This document shows positions 23,885 through 35,790 of a stretch of 64,000 nt of DNA, piece by piece. Below the pieces are notes generated by a model that ran no database searches, was not told the DNA's origin, and saw only the letters and a program-made list of their open reading frames with translations. Origin of the DNA: Rhynchonema sp. JSB1_4 (taxonomy: Eukaryota; Nematoda; Chromadorea; Monhysterida; Xyalidae); the NCBI GenBank assembly GCA_030248065.1, contig JASAMV010005338.1:1-64000 (forward strand). Direction: 5' to 3'. Position 1 is the first letter of the stretch, and each line of letters opens with the position of its first letter. The translations under genes were made by a program, and so were the position numbers.

Positions 23885-26487
23885 ATGCTCGTCACGTCCC
23901 ATCGGAGTTTACCCATTTATGCGTGGTTGCTGCTGCCAATTGTCCGATGTGCGTCCCAACCGGTCGCGAAACCAGTCCGACCTCGGCCCCGACCCAATGA
24001 TTCATTCCGACTACGTCGATATGGCCATCTTTGCGAACAATGGGCGCGAAACATCAGGGCCAAATGGCTGGCCTACAGCGCGCCGGGCGCATCGCTCATA
24101 TTCACAACGGCTGAACAGGTGAAACATCACACACACAGACACTGCTCAAGAAATCATATCTTATTTCTACATTCGCTCTTGCGACATCAGAGTTGGCTTG
24201 AAGACAACAAATTCACAGTAATTCTAGTTTATTGTATCATTGCAATAGTTTTTTGCTGTTATACAGTACTAAGTCGACGGAATGTCTGACGCTCGCATCC
24301 AGGATTACAACTGGCGCGACATGTACGACAGTCTGATGATGGATTGCCGTGACTGTATGGTGTCGGGGCCGCAGTATCGAAGTTGCAACTACCAAACCTG
24401 TCAAAATGGTTAGGATACACCCATACACATTTTTCGTGAAAAAACGTTTGATGGGTGTGTTGCGCCGTTCCAAGTGACTGCAATCCACAGCAGCTCAATG
24501 GTAAAGCGGCAGGGCAGGACTGAGGTTCAAGTCCAGTCAAGAGCATAATGTTTGGTGTGCGCGGTGGTGAAAAGCCATGTAGTACCAAGTGGCAATCTTT
24601 CCATCTCCAACACCCCCAGATCGTGCTATATACGAAGAGCACGAATGTCGGTGCGCACAACATTGGACGGGAAGTCGATGTCAGATCCCGGTGTGCCTGA
24701 ATGGATGGCGAAATACGAAGAACTCGTCCAAATGCGATTGTCAACCTTACTGGAGTGGCGTGGCGTGCGAAACATGTGATGGTTGGTGGGATGGGAGATC
24801 GCTGGATTTGGGAAAATTATTGGCTCCCAATTAGACATGCTGCTGACACCCAAAGGTGTGTTGCTTGTCAATCAACCTTTTTGTTCTTTCAAAAACCGGC
24901 ATTTACGCACAGTCAAAGCGAACTCGCTGGGCGAAATTAAACTTGATGACCGGGTCCCACCCGTCCGCTCTTTCCTTTGGGTACGATATTTTCCGCATTG
25001 AGAATACATTAGGTATCTCCATAATTTTTGATGCCACCAACTTCGACCATTCCCAACCAGCTACCGAAAAACTTTCAAGCTGATCGAAAATTGCAGCATT
25101 AGTAAATGTGGAAATATCTATAATGCAGAAAGTCACGTTACTGGTACAATACCGGACAGATCACAAAGTTTGATGTCGCGCATTGTTCATGCCCTATGAT
25201 CGCTACATCGGCACTGATTTGTCGCATTTCTTCCAAAAGGACACTCCTTGAGCAGTTCCCTGGAAAGCCTTCTAAGAAAACGCAAGGTCAGGAAATGCAA
25301 GTCCTGGGTTTCCATCGTTGAAAATGCCGACTTAAAAGAGCCCTTCAATTTATTGTCCAGCCTCGCCGTTCATTTGTCGTCCCGCCAACTTGATTCGTTT
25401 GCTGACCGCATCCGTGTTTCTTTTGTTGATCGTTGGCGCCATGTCACTGCTCTGCACCGAACTCTGTCGATTCCCCCAGGTTCGTGGCACGATGCGCTCA
25501 ATCCGCGTCAAATACAAAGAAAAAGAAACTTATACAGCAGCAGTATCCTATTTTGTCTGTGCAGCAGTGTATTGAGGTGACGTGCAGGGCTTGGCATTTT
25601 CAGCCAGTAATTCTGAGGAGTATGAAACACGCAGGTTGTGTGTTTGTGTTGCGCCATCGTCGACGGCTGGCAATGGCGACGTCGTGCTTCACATTCGGCA
25701 TCGATGCTGAGTGATCGAAGTCTGGCTGGATCGTTTGTTGAAGGTCGCTATTCAATATTCACACATTGATCACAACCCGAATGAAACTGTCCAGGTGATG
25801 TTTCCCATTATTTCAGCACCCATCCGACTGAATCTGCGTCGCAAACGCGAATGTGACGAGCTCTGTCACCCGATTCACACATTGACCCCGATGAGCCCCG
25901 ATGGTGGTGGTGGTGACCCGACATCCTCATACTTCACTGCCGATGGACGAGGGTCGATGCCGACGACAGCCCTGGTCGTCAATCCACATTTGCAGATGCT
26001 CACCAAGCAGGAGCGACTGCAGGTTCCGGGCACAGGTGCCAGGCTTGAGTGGCTCCATATTTTGATAAGTGGTGCCGAACAATTGAGAGTCCGTTTAGAG
26101 ACCCAGACCAGTTGATGACAATTTAGAATTATGAGCAGCAGCAGAACTATTTTGACCATGGCCTCACAAATGAGCAGGCTATTGATTTTGTTCCATTGGC
26201 TGTCTCCTAGTTTGTTCGTGCGTACGTCTGCACTCAAGTACGTGCAGATTGTGTTGGGCTTCAGATCCATTCGTTTTTAGCTCTGCTTTTTTATTATGGT
26301 CACTATCAATAGCCAACGTTTGCAGACAATTCTGGAGGTGGAAGCGAGTCTACGTCATCTGACAGGAGGGGACACGACCAACAGCACTGACGTCAGTGAA
26401 ACGTCCAGTCGGTCAAATGTCACCAATCACACGCCAATAGACAATGAAACATTGCACACTGTGACCATCATTGAGGATAGTGTCTGA
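23885..26487 (+). CDS. EGF-like type I membrane protein, nematode-type, function unknown (7 exons)
   Basis: Exons: 23885-24118, 24303-24408, 24620-24781, 25361-25479, 25635-25743, 25817-26022, 26326-26487; 365 residues, phases consistent. The N-terminus has a hydrophobic signal peptide (YAWLLLPIVRC). Residues about 100-170 hold two EGF-like modules: CNYQTCQNG..., CRCAQHWTGSRC, then CLNGW...CDCQPYWSGVAC. A transmembrane span at about 178-198 (LLTASVFLLLIVGAMSLLC) is followed by a CLCC cluster, likely palmitoylated. The cytoplasmic tail has basic RRR and RRKRE patches, a polyglycine stretch and a predicted helix (TKQERLQTILEVEASL). This is the architecture of a surface ligand or adhesion protein; no named orthologue is claimed. 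The second exon's acceptor (CGCATCCAG) was chosen on phase. Confidence 0.78.
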
Positions 26488-26787
26488 CTATGCTTGTCAT
26501 CTGACGCTGTCTTCTTTTGGAATTTTTCAAAATTGTTGTGTTTTGTTCAAGTTTTCTCGGTCACAAACGAAAAAATTCTATGGACTAAATCTTCATGTCC
26601 AGAGCAGAGTTCACGGTTGAAACCTCAACTCAAGACCACCTGACCAGCGAACAAACCAACACCATTTTATGACACAGGTACCTACACAGGGGTACATAGA
26701 GAGAGTAGAATCTCCAGAAGTCCAGCGACCACACGTCATGGAAATATACAGCAAATACTGTTGAAATTGAAAGGAAATGCTATCGAA

Positions 26788-26955
26788 TCACACTCCCATG
26801 CCGTATTTTCTGGGAATGTAGTGTTTGTTCATCATCAACATGATCACTTTCTGCACATGTTTGCTTGTTCGCAGTTGGTCCTTCAAGTCCGGGTTGTCGC
26901 GCAGCGTCGCATACAATTTGGTGGCGGGCAGCTCGAGGAGGTAGTCGATCGGCAC
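26788..26955 (-). CDS. Orphan terminal exon of an unrecognised gene
   Basis: A 55-codon frame opens after an acceptor ACGGCAG in phase 0 and ends in TGA. It encodes a charged, helical peptide including LPATKLYATLRDNPDLKDQL. Composition is protein-like, and it converges on the EGF gene that ends 300 bp away. Upstream exons should lie at higher coordinates; none was recognised up to 28.4 kb. Confidence 0.45.
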   Translation of the reverse strand: MPIDYLLELPATKLYATLRDNPDLKDQLRTSKHVQKVIMLMMNKHYIPRKYGMGV

Positions 26956-29010
26956 CTGCCGTCGTACTGGACTCGCTATCGTCAGCAAAATTTTGTCGTC
27001 GTCTCAAATATTGATAAAAAATTCAATATAATACAGTACAGCACCTGGTGATCGGATCGGATCATAATGTCACGTCTTGGTCACGCGTGATTCTTGCATT
27101 TTAATGGATATTAAGAAGTTCACTGTAGCCACTAAATTCGTCCAGCTTAAAAGTCATTCATTTTAGGTCGGGGAGTATCTTTTGCGCTATTCGAAATTAG
27201 TGGCATCACTAAATTTCTTGACATCCTTAATTAAAAAAAAGTCGCGAGCTGCCCGCGATTAAGGCAAGTCTGGTCCGATCCGATTTGATCACCAAGTTTC
27301 ATATCGCTCGTAGTATCAACATCCGGTGTGCCTCTAAAGAATATTCATTAACCCACCAAGCTGCAGGTCAAGATAATACAGTATACATATTCTCCATGTA
27401 GGTCACAATAAATGAAGAGCGCCCGAAAAATTACATATTATATTTCCTTAATGTTGCACAGCACCCGCCCACCTTGGTCACTGTCGGTTGCGGCACGCAC
27501 ACACGTTTGACTGCTCAGCACCAATACGTAGATCGTGACAGCACACAGTGATTGAGTGATTGGGACCATTGTCGCACTTTAGCAGGTTGCCAAATTTGAT
27601 CGTTTTTGTCGCAGGTCTTTCGAAATGTACCTGACGAGTAAAGCCCAGATTACAGACAGATTCGCAGATACCTACGTACATATCGATCCTTACAACTGAT
27701 GCATGGCACAAAAATCTAAAACATAAAACTTGACCAACACACGTGCAAAATGTGGTGTTCCAAGGGGTCGCATTTGGTCTGTAACCCAGGATGCATAACT
27801 GCTGTATAGGAAACACACATCGTTTCAATAGCCGAACGCCCAAGGCAAAAGGTTTTCAGAAAAGTGTTGCCTATTGTCTCTCGTGCATGGTGGCGCTGAG
27901 TCACTGGCTTTCAAGTTTCAAGCTTCGGAAGTCACATTGATGTTTGCAAATAAATACTTTATACATAACAGGTTATACATAATGAGCTACTAATTGTAAG
28001 ATCATGCAACACTGGCTTTCGGCTTCAAGCTTCCGAAGTCGCACTTGATGTTTGTAAATACAGTATAATACTTGAGGCAAGAGTTACATAATGAGGTTTT
28101 AATATTAACATCATGCATCCAAGTTTAATCTGGCGTGCCATAGTCAAGGATCTCACTTCGACCAAATTACAACGGTCCTAATCAACGCGGAACTTTGGAA
28201 GATTTTGGGTGCATACAGTGTATATTGCGTCCAAGAGTATGTATACAGTGAGCAAATTCATCCCAGAAAAGATTGACCAACACAACTTCGACAATGCCAG
28301 TTTTTTCAGCACGGATGCCTTTGCTGAGTGGACGAACGGGTATACGTGACCAGTTACTCAAAATGCGCATGCATATGTGGAATCGTGGCACGGGTGGGTG
28401 GGCAATCAGACAGTGAACACATTATAGTATGAAAGCAGTCGATTTGTCCCCGCCACCGCCACCGTGCGACTTGTGCCAGGTGATTATATTAACGCCAAAA
28501 ACGAAAACAAAAGCACTTTATTACAATCTATGCTAATCCGACCGCAAAGTTTGTAAAAAGCTGCACGTTTTGTTTACTCAGACTTCTAAGCATACGAATC
28601 AGCATTGAAAAAATTTGTGGAACATATTAGATAACAATATGCAAAGCATCTGCACGATAATGCGTGACCGTCCGTGCATACTGTGTCAGCGCGTAACACC
28701 AACAACGTGAACATGAGCGTATCACGAGCCACTTGGTGATAAAAGAGACGTGATCATCCAAGACTTTCAAAATCGCACGTACAGTATTGCACATCTTTGT
28801 ATTATAGACGGGACGTGGAGCGCGAAAATTCTAGTGGATACTCCCACAATTCGTAGGCCAGATTTACTCAGAGACGTGCTCAGGTTTACATAGATCGTCG
28901 TCAAACCAGGTACGTATGTACGCTGGCCCAGGACGGTACAAAAGCTTGTCAGCGCGACGTTTGGCCTCCGGGCCCAGTGAGCGTCAAGCCTGAGCCAAAA
29001 TCAGGCTAAT
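26956..29010. other. No supported gene
   Basis: Two notes. A minus-strand frame at 28182-28391 (contains VVLVNLFWDEFAHCIHTLG) could be an exon but lacks convincing splice sites. An ATG at 28429 opens a short proline-rich frame (MKAVDLSPPPPPCDLCQ) ending at CCAG|GTGATT, which may be a first exon on the plus strand. Confidence 0.25.
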
Positions 29011-29011
29011 T

Positions 29012-29138
29012 CATGTGGTCAACTAAAGTTGTCAACTTTTGGTCGTCAACTCAAATAGCCCTGAACGAGTGCGTGAAACGTGTAATATATGCACAGGGCT
29101 TTATGATTGAGTTGTTGACAATCTGGAGTTGACCACAT
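29012..29138. repeat. Small foldback with GTGGTCAACT termini
   Basis: GTGGTCAACT at the left is inverted as AGTTGACCAC at the right. Internal AGCCCTGAAC and the AGGGCTTTAT block also pair partly. It may be a decayed MITE of about 125 bp. No clear target duplication. Confidence 0.45.
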
Positions 29139-29410
29139 ATCAATAAGTCCAAAATCAAGCCTGCTCTTGAGTGTACCGGTTGCCATAACACCGTCCCTGG
29201 GCAATGAACACGGACAGTTTATGGTGCCTACTGCAACTGCAATGTATAGATCATGGAGTTACTGGGCATATATACACACGTGCAAAATCGACAAAGAAAA
29301 CAGGCTATAAATATGATGTGAGCGGCTATTTTCGGACATATTACGTCACAGAAGAGGGTAGGCTGAATCAAATAAAAGGTTATACATTAGTTACTGTGAG
29401 ACAAGGGAGG

Positions 29411-29795
29411 ATCTAGGGGGCCACAGGGGCCATGGGCCCCTTTGTTCAAATTGGCCCCCGAACGGGGCACCGTTTTGGAAAAAAGAAGGAAAAAGACCTC
29501 CCTAAGTCGCAGAACGTTCACTCTGAAACACTTGAAAGTCCAAAAATCGCTCACTTCGAGCATCAAATGCACCCCATGCTCAAGGAAATTTGACGTTCGC
29601 GCGAGTCAAATGGGTCAAAATTTCGCGCGCTTCACCCACCTTGGCTTGTAACATGTTGCACACCTGCGCAGTATTTGATGCAAAAGGCGCCTAATTCGAA
29701 ACAAACACCAGATGAAACTACTGACTTTTCAAAAATGGAACCAGCACTATAGATAAAATTGACTTTTTGGATTTGGCCTCTCCCTCGGCTAAAAG
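29411..29795 (+). repeat. GGCCCC-rich dispersed repeat family, copy 1
   Basis: A repeat of about 370 bp opens with CTAGGGGGCCACAGGGGCC, passes a conserved GGAAAAAGA purine block and a CACTCTGAAACACTT block, and ends near GACTTTTTGGATTTGGCC. Copies 2 and 3 (37976-38354 and 38680-38972) share the same order of blocks. Ends look like imperfect inverted GGATC/GGCCCC termini, so a MITE origin is likely. No long ORF. Confidence 0.7.
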
Positions 29796-29861
29796 CTGTA
29801 TTAGCCACAGCTGTGTGATCACTTGTGAAGGACAAGAGCACTGATAAACACGATTATGTGT

Positions 29862-29960
29862 CATTTCCTCGCGTGAGAAAGTTCCTTGCGTGAACATTCT
29901 CATCGCGTGTGACTTTTCCTTGCGTACATTTTCCTCGTGCTGCGACACTTCCTCGCGTCC
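29862..29960 (+). repeat. TTCCTCGCGTG degenerate minisatellite
   Basis: TTCCTCGCG or TTCCTTGCG recurs at roughly 20-25-bp spacing at least four times. The inverse motif CGCGAGGAA forms a related array at 32266-32425. Confidence 0.6.
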
Positions 29961-30626
29961 ATAGTTAAGGAATATTTGAAGTTTCCTCCTTATCAATCAC
30001 CATAAGCAAGCCATGAAGCTATCAAAATCTCCGCATGACTTCAGCTTCCAGATACCTAATAACCCATTGCAGAAAGAACCACGAAGTTGGCGCGAAACAC
30101 GAAATAAATAAAAACTTGCATATTTGTGTTCACAGCTCGTTTATTACCTACTTTACTGAAAGTGACTTTTTGCAAAGTTGCGGAGATTAAGCTTATGGTG
30201 GGAGATAGAAACGTGCGATGGTATGAAAAGTATGTATCAATGGAATCCGCTGCTCCATCTGCGTGCGATGGTGCAAAGTACAATGCTATCTGAACAAGTG
30301 GGAAGCCGTGAAGCCATCAACAGCAATTGCATGCACATGTATACAGTATGTACATAGGTATGTACCCAAGACACCACCACCATCAAGATGTTGCAGCCAA
30401 GCGCACACGCACGTAAACACTGCCGAGGATCAGCCAGAGGATGTACACGACGCGAACACAGAATTTGAACAACCGCCTCACACCCTTTTGCAACATTAAC
30501 AGTCGACGGATTATGTTCAAACTTGAGACTGGCGGCCTGTGCGTGCACATTGTGTGCCTTGTCAGCCAGTGTTGTTTGCAACGCAGTGCTGTGCTTTTGC
30601 TTTGTTTGCGCATCTGAAAATCTTTT

Positions 30627-32158
30627 TTGATGTTTATTTTTCCGCTTTTCAGCATTGGAATGTTCGGAACACAAGCCCGTAACAAGGGCAGAGACTTCGG
30701 TCCAGCGATCCAGGACCATTTGAATGTCAGAAAAGACGCAACAATTTTCCCGTTTCACTCAGCCCGGCATCATGACGTTGTGTACGAATTCGCAGTCAGG
30801 AACACGTACAAGAATGGAACGCAACGCTGTGCATGTCTTGGATGTGAGAAAGCACATTGGGTACGGTTATGATTGGATTCTTTGACTAGTTTAGCGCTGT
30901 TATCATGCCCATCGACAGAAGTGAGTAGATTATAAGGTGACACTGAGCATTGATTACCATTTTTGGCATGGTCGTTCTTGTGGTCATGTGTCATGTCTTG
31001 CCTTGTGTTCCATACCTTTCATCTTCATTTGTTTTCAGAAACAGAAAGCGATTGATCAGAAGAAGAACAAACAAGACTACAAGAATCTGAAGATCGCTAG
31101 GGTGTCGGTCAAAAATGGACGATTCGTGGACACCGACCCCGATTACCCGGAGCACGACAAACAGGGAAATCCACATTGTTGCACGTTCAAACAAAAGGAG
31201 GTTGCGGTTGTGAGCAGACAGAAGTACAGTTTCGAGTCCCCAAGTCTTTCTCCACAGTCTTGTCTTTATTGGGTCTCATCAGATCAATTTACATGTGAGC
31301 AACTAACTCGCGCTGATGTTTCAGGCAAAAATGCAAAGAACTACAAACAAATGGTCAGGTGCCACTAAAGGCCTGGGACAACATGACCGACCAAGTCCGA
31401 AATCAGTACGCTGGTCAACCATCGAAAATCAGCGTATGGGTGTGTCTATTCGCCAGACCACATCACCTCCCGTTCTCGGAAGTTCCGACCGCGGAACACA
31501 ACGTCACGCACCCTCCTCCACTCGAGAAGGTTCCGTTCGTTTCATCCGACCCGGCTCCACGCCGCTATCGGACTATCACGTCATCGGCTCACCACTTGTG
31601 AACTCTGAACCGCCACACCAAACGTATGCTCCCGGAAGGACTCGAACCTCCGACCTCCCAGCCACCAGGCCTGGATAGCCAGTTGCTCTACCAACTGAGC
31701 TACGGGAACGCGGTCTGGCTGCGGCTCAGAATCACTCATAAACCCAACTCACGCACGTTCAATACACAGTGCACCGCAGCACACACACATAATACCGGTC
31801 CGTTCGTTATACGCCTCGACGCGTATGGGTGTGTGTCTATTCGCCAGACCACATAAGGGTATGTACCTATACTGCGTTTTCATTGCAGGTACTGTCGTCC
31901 CGCAAGCAGCTCGAATATTTCCGAATTGCCAATCAAATCAGTGCGGATGGCACGTTCGATGCACACCCAGAAAAGGATATTTTCGCACAACTTTACGTCA
32001 TCAATGCCGTCAGAGAGCAGTATGAGAAGCGAAACGAAGTGTATCGTGTCAAATGTTGGTTTTTTATATTTTGTGTACATGTATATTGTACACGTGTTGT
32101 ATTCTGGTTATGTTGCAAAATGTTGTATCGAAGTTTCAATCGGTTCTTTTTAATTTGA
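30627..32158 (+). CDS. Cys/His-rich nuclear-type protein of possible FLYWCH-like kind (5' uncertain)
   Basis: Supported exons: up to 30860, 31039-31200 (possibly to 31209, where a GTGAGC donor lies), and 31889-32158. All join in phase 0. The first encodes HHDVVYEFAVRNTYKNG followed by CACLGCEKAHW; the second a lysine-rich stretch then VKNGRFVDTDP and PHCC; the third a charged helical segment, KQLEYFRIANQIS. A C-x-C-x2-C group with a downstream HCC suggests one zinc-binding module, resembling the F...Y.C..C...H.C arrangement of nematode FLYWCH-like families; this link is an inference. The true start is unknown: ATG at 30660 is possible, or an upstream exon. The last 38 codons are hydrophobic and may be 3' UTR read as coding. 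AATAAA lies at 32173. Intron 2 contains a SINE. Confidence 0.55.
31432..31463 (+). repeat. Left direct repeat flanking the SINE region
   Basis: GCGTATGGGTGTGTCTATTC and the following CGCCAGACCACAT recur at 31821-31854 with one extra GT. The pair brackets about 360 bp that includes the tRNA-like segment. It could be two partial SINE copies or an LTR-like duplication. Confidence 0.6.
31600..31856 (-). repeat. tRNA-derived SINE, copy 1 (intron of the FLYWCH-like gene)
   Basis: Read on the minus strand, the tRNA-like segment (about 31628-31709) has an A box TAGCTCAGTTGGTAGAGC, a B box GGTTCGAGTCC and an acceptor stem that still pairs (GTTCCCG with CGGGAGC). The anticodon arm does not form a normal 5+7 hairpin, so it is not a functional tRNA. 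It is preceded by about 145 bp ending in TGTGGTCTGGCGAATAGACA. The same arrangement is found on the plus strand at 43244-43490, which shows this is a family. Confidence 0.8.
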
Positions 32159-32172
32159 GCAAATAACTGTGG

Positions 32173-32178
32173 AATAAA
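32173..32178 (+). promoter_or_regulatory. AATAAA polyadenylation signal
   Basis: A canonical hexamer 15 nt after the stop of the FLYWCH-like gene model. Position supports the end of that gene. Confidence 0.45.
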
Positions 32179-32265
32179 CAAAACAGTTAATATTGAACCA
32201 GCATATACATACGCAACAATCCATTAATCGAAATACTGATGGGTTGGTTGCCCTTGGTCACCGCT

Positions 32266-32425
32266 CACGCACGCGAGGAAGTGTCCTGGGGTCAATCTGT
32301 CCAGGTACGGTAGCACACGCGAGGAAAAGTCGCAGCGCGAGGAGAATCTGGCTTCACGTGAGGAACTTTCCCACGCGAGGAACTGACACAGGCAAGGAAA
32401 AGTCGCAGCGCGAGGAACTGTCCCC
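32266..32425 (+). repeat. CGCGAGGAA degenerate minisatellite
   Basis: CGCGAGGAA or close variants occur about seven times over 160 bp, often followed by AAGTCGCAG or CTG. It is the inverse-orientation relative of the array at 29862-29960. Confidence 0.65.
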
Positions 32426-32627
32426 GGACCATAAACACAGACCACGTGGTTTTCGAGCTTCTCTCGGGATGCACGACAAATAAACTGATCAGACCAGACA
32501 TTGCAGTCACTTACATATGGTAAGCACGCATACAGTTAGCGATCACAGTACTCATGTTTGTACTGCTATACATATGTAAGTCGGCAACACAGCGGTATGT
32601 AAACATATTTATATCTTACTGTATGTA

Positions 32628-32948
32628 TAGTCCGTCCATCAGCTCATGTCACTCTGTGATGCTGTTGGCCGACTTGTTCCCTTCCTCCACATTCTAATGA
32701 AAGAGAAATTCAGTTTCCGAAAAAAATTATTATGGCTCCTAAATTGCGGTTTTTATGAAATCGTCGTGTTTTATCGATTTTAATTTAATTTTAAATTTGA
32801 TCGAATTCAATCTTTTTCGACACATTTTATTATTTTTTTAGTTTTTTTGTAAAATCGCTCACACTCAATTTCTCTTTCATTAGAGCGTGGAGGAAGGGAA
32901 CAAACCAGCAAGCAGCAACCCAAAGTGCCATGAGCTGGTGGACGGATG
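32628..32948. mobile_element. Mariner-type MITE (TAGTCCGTCC family), copy 1
   Basis: Left terminus TAGTCCGTCCATCAGCTCATG; the right terminus is its diverged complement, ending GAGCTGGTGGACGGATG. Sub-terminal TCTAATGAAAGAGAAATT pairs with AATTTCTCTTTCATTAGA. It is flanked by TA. Copy 2 at 52186-52510 is better preserved. Confidence 0.78.
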
Positions 32949-32950
32949 TA

Positions 32951-33153
32951 CAGTACCGGGTGCAATTCTAGGCTGAAAGTTGAAGTCGCGTGCACGCGCG
33001 TGCGAAACAGTGCAAAGTATAGGCAAAAGTCGAAGTAACTTCGCGTGCACGCGAAGTTTTGCGCGTGCGCTGGCGTGCGCTCCCGATGTTTTAGCACTAG
33101 GAAGTCGCGTGCACGCGACTTCAACTTTCAGCCTAGAATTGCACCCGGAACTG
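32951..33153. mobile_element. Mariner-type foldback with GCGTGCACGC core
   Basis: Arms begin CAGTACCGGGTGCAATTC and end GAATTGCACCCGGAACTG, complementary over about 45 bp. It is flanked by TA on both sides (32949-32950 and 33154-33155), and its left TA is the right TA of the preceding MITE. The interior has repeated self-complementary CGCGTGCACGCG. Confidence 0.8.
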
Positions 33154-33155
33154 TA

Positions 33156-35790
33156 TGTCGTCAATTGTAGCATGGTGAGAAGCCTGATTCATTTCGTGGG
33201 TGATTGTGCTGGAGTCAAAACCACTGCCAGTGGTTAATAAAAAAATTTTGATTAAAATCCCATTTTTTAAATACAATTCATTAAAATTTTTTATTGGAGC
33301 CAAAAACTGCCCAAAACGATGAAAAATGGGCGCTAAAGCAAAAAGTGATAGTATCTTTGCTTAACAATGTGTTCTAAGTGCGTAGCACTGATGAAACGAA
33401 AACAATACCATCCAATGGTCAATGAGTATCGTATCACCAATAGTTACATACATACATACATAGGTACAAACGTAGGTGGTGTGGGTTTCTTGGTAATGGC
33501 TTCTATGAGTGTGTGCACTATGTATGTCCAGATGCCACAAAACAACGATTATGGTACGCAAAACAGCAACGGTGTGGTCACGGTCAAGTGATGTCAACAG
33601 TAGCTTTTGAGACGAATTTGTTTAGAAAAGTAAAAAAAATATTTTTTTTCAAAAAGCCATACCGACATGTGTGACATTTGAGTTCCTGTCTATACGTACC
33701 CGTCCACCACGTCACCCACGACACCGTTGAGCAGAATTTGTCGTGGGAAATCACAGTGCGTTCACAAACTCGAGCTATCAGTCAACCCAACCGAGATCGA
33801 TTGCGTTTTTTTGAACAAAAAGACTCGGGTTTTCTGTGTGTTGGGTTAGGGTTTATGTACGGCACGCTTGATATTTTTGGTTCATAAGAAAAACAGCAGG
33901 ATCGGCAGGGAAAATGTTGTACTAATTATGTCCACTGACCCGGCATCATTATCAAAGCGGATTTCTTTGGCCATGAACTTTGCCAATTATCACCTAACGA
34001 TGGTGACAAAACACGGCTTTATTCAGTCTCCCTGTTTCCTCCCACTGTCCCACACACAATATTGAATTTGACTAAACAATAATTACAACTTCGCCCGCAA
34101 CGATTAGCCACTATGTAGGTGCACACTAGTAATGCGATTAAGTTTGATTGAAACGCAGTCCTCTGCCCCGGAAATTTTCTATTAGCATCACCAGAGTTCT
34201 GGGGGCGGGCAAACAACCGCTTACCCTTTGATGCCAGTATACATACATCGTGCCTAGGATTTACACTGTATGTAATCACCGTAATATTACCAGCTGATTG
34301 AAAATGGATGCTCCACTTTGCAATGCTGTACACCTATACCATGTACTGAGCGCAGTGATGTTGGTCTGTTTCGCCCTGCTTTCACAGACAGACCGAGGAG
34401 CCAGGGCTTGTCAGTGCGAACGCCTCTGGCAAATTTGCCTCAGAAAAGCCCCACCATCAAATCTTATTGCTCATATTGGTCGCACAACGACTTTATAAGA
34501 ATTTGTCAAATTTTTTCCTGAATCGTGAAGCAGAAAAGTGACGAGACAGTGACGTTGCATTGCGCGATCACATACAATACAACGAACAAGGTGTTAATAA
34601 GCTAGCGATGAAAACACAAGATTTGTAGTTGGTTTCACTACTTTTGACACTCGGCACTTTGGGCTGAAAAAACGTGAAACGATAGCAGTCAAATTTGCGT
34701 GTTTTGTTCGAATGAAGCGTTAGACGTTATGTAGTCTAATCTTTCGCATGCACACATCATTATGTACAGGTTTGTGCTGTAGCCCAACTTAAGTCCTGGA
34801 ATGTCTGACATGCTTAGATATAAAACTACGTAGACCTGGGCGATAGACATGTTGTGCCAGCGCTTGTTTGCCGTGATAACGCAAACATTTATCCTGACAA
34901 ACTGCAGCGCGAAATTTAGTCAGCAAAAGCAAGGGCGATAAAACGCGATCACATGGTGAAACTATACAGTATGTGCATCACAACGACAACGCTGATTGTC
35001 GGAGATCAAAGCGACAAAACTGCATGACAAATATGCACATCTGAAGTGAAGGCACTTCAGATAACTACGTCATCGATCATACGCACATAGCCGATATGCG
35101 GTCACGATGGTCCATGACGTAACAAAAGTTGTGACTTCGAGACTGTTCATTCTTTCCTGTCTTTCATATCCCGTGCATCACCGACACCGTGAAAACATTT
35201 AGGACGAATGAAAGCGCACAGGTCCATCAAATCGAAAAGCCGAACGATGAGATGTTATGTATTAAAGGCCAGTGTTGTCACATTTGTGATCAGCCACTTG
35301 TCATTTCATCTGCGCAGTCGTGCGGTCGTTTACGATTAGTGCATGGGGTAGTTTATAAAATAGCAAGACCAGATTAAGGATGATGCATTGGAAATGTGTG
35401 TTCATGTGAATGGACTTCAGGCAAAAGCCAGCACCAAGGACTTTCGGACATGGGGGAATCTGCATCAGCTTTTTTTGGTCCGGGCAATTTTGGCCCAACA
35501 ACCAGCCCAGTTTTGACCAAATGCGCCTATCCAGTTTACTTCGTGCCGAGGTTTGACGGGTCCGATTTATTGAACCCGAAACGTCCGGACTGAAATATGT
35601 ATATATAGCCGATATTCGGATTCCCCCTGCTCGAAACCCGACTTTTAGTCCAATTGACGTTCATTACATGCATCTCATGTGCATCATTCGAACCAAGAGC
35701 TGAACCACCCTACTTTGATCAACAATAAATTCACAGAATGAAGAAGTTCTGACATCAAAGCGCCTTGTTCTCACCGATGATTTCGATCAA
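33156..35790. other. No supported gene; repeat remnants
   Basis: Contains a TACA/TACATA microsatellite near 33446 and one end of the ATTGGTCGCAC MITE family (about 34474-34585). Otherwise short open frames only. Confidence 0.4.
34474..34585 (+). mobile_element. ATTGGTCGCAC MITE family, truncated copy 3
   Basis: Begins ATTGGTCGCACAACGAC and follows the other copies through TTTATAAGAATT, CCTGAATCG and GCGATCACA, then loses similarity. Only one terminus is present. Confidence 0.6.

Noticed and set aside
30237..30758. 173-codon minus-strand frame antisense to the FLYWCH-like first exon
   Set aside because: The plus strand offers splice-consistent exons with a Cys/His pattern continuing downstream. 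The minus frame has no partner exons.
31628..31709. Functional tRNA gene
   Set aside because: A and B boxes and the acceptor stem are good, but the anticodon arm cannot form a 5-bp stem with a 7-nt loop. The same unit recurs at 43.4 kb within a longer shared repeat, so it is a SINE.
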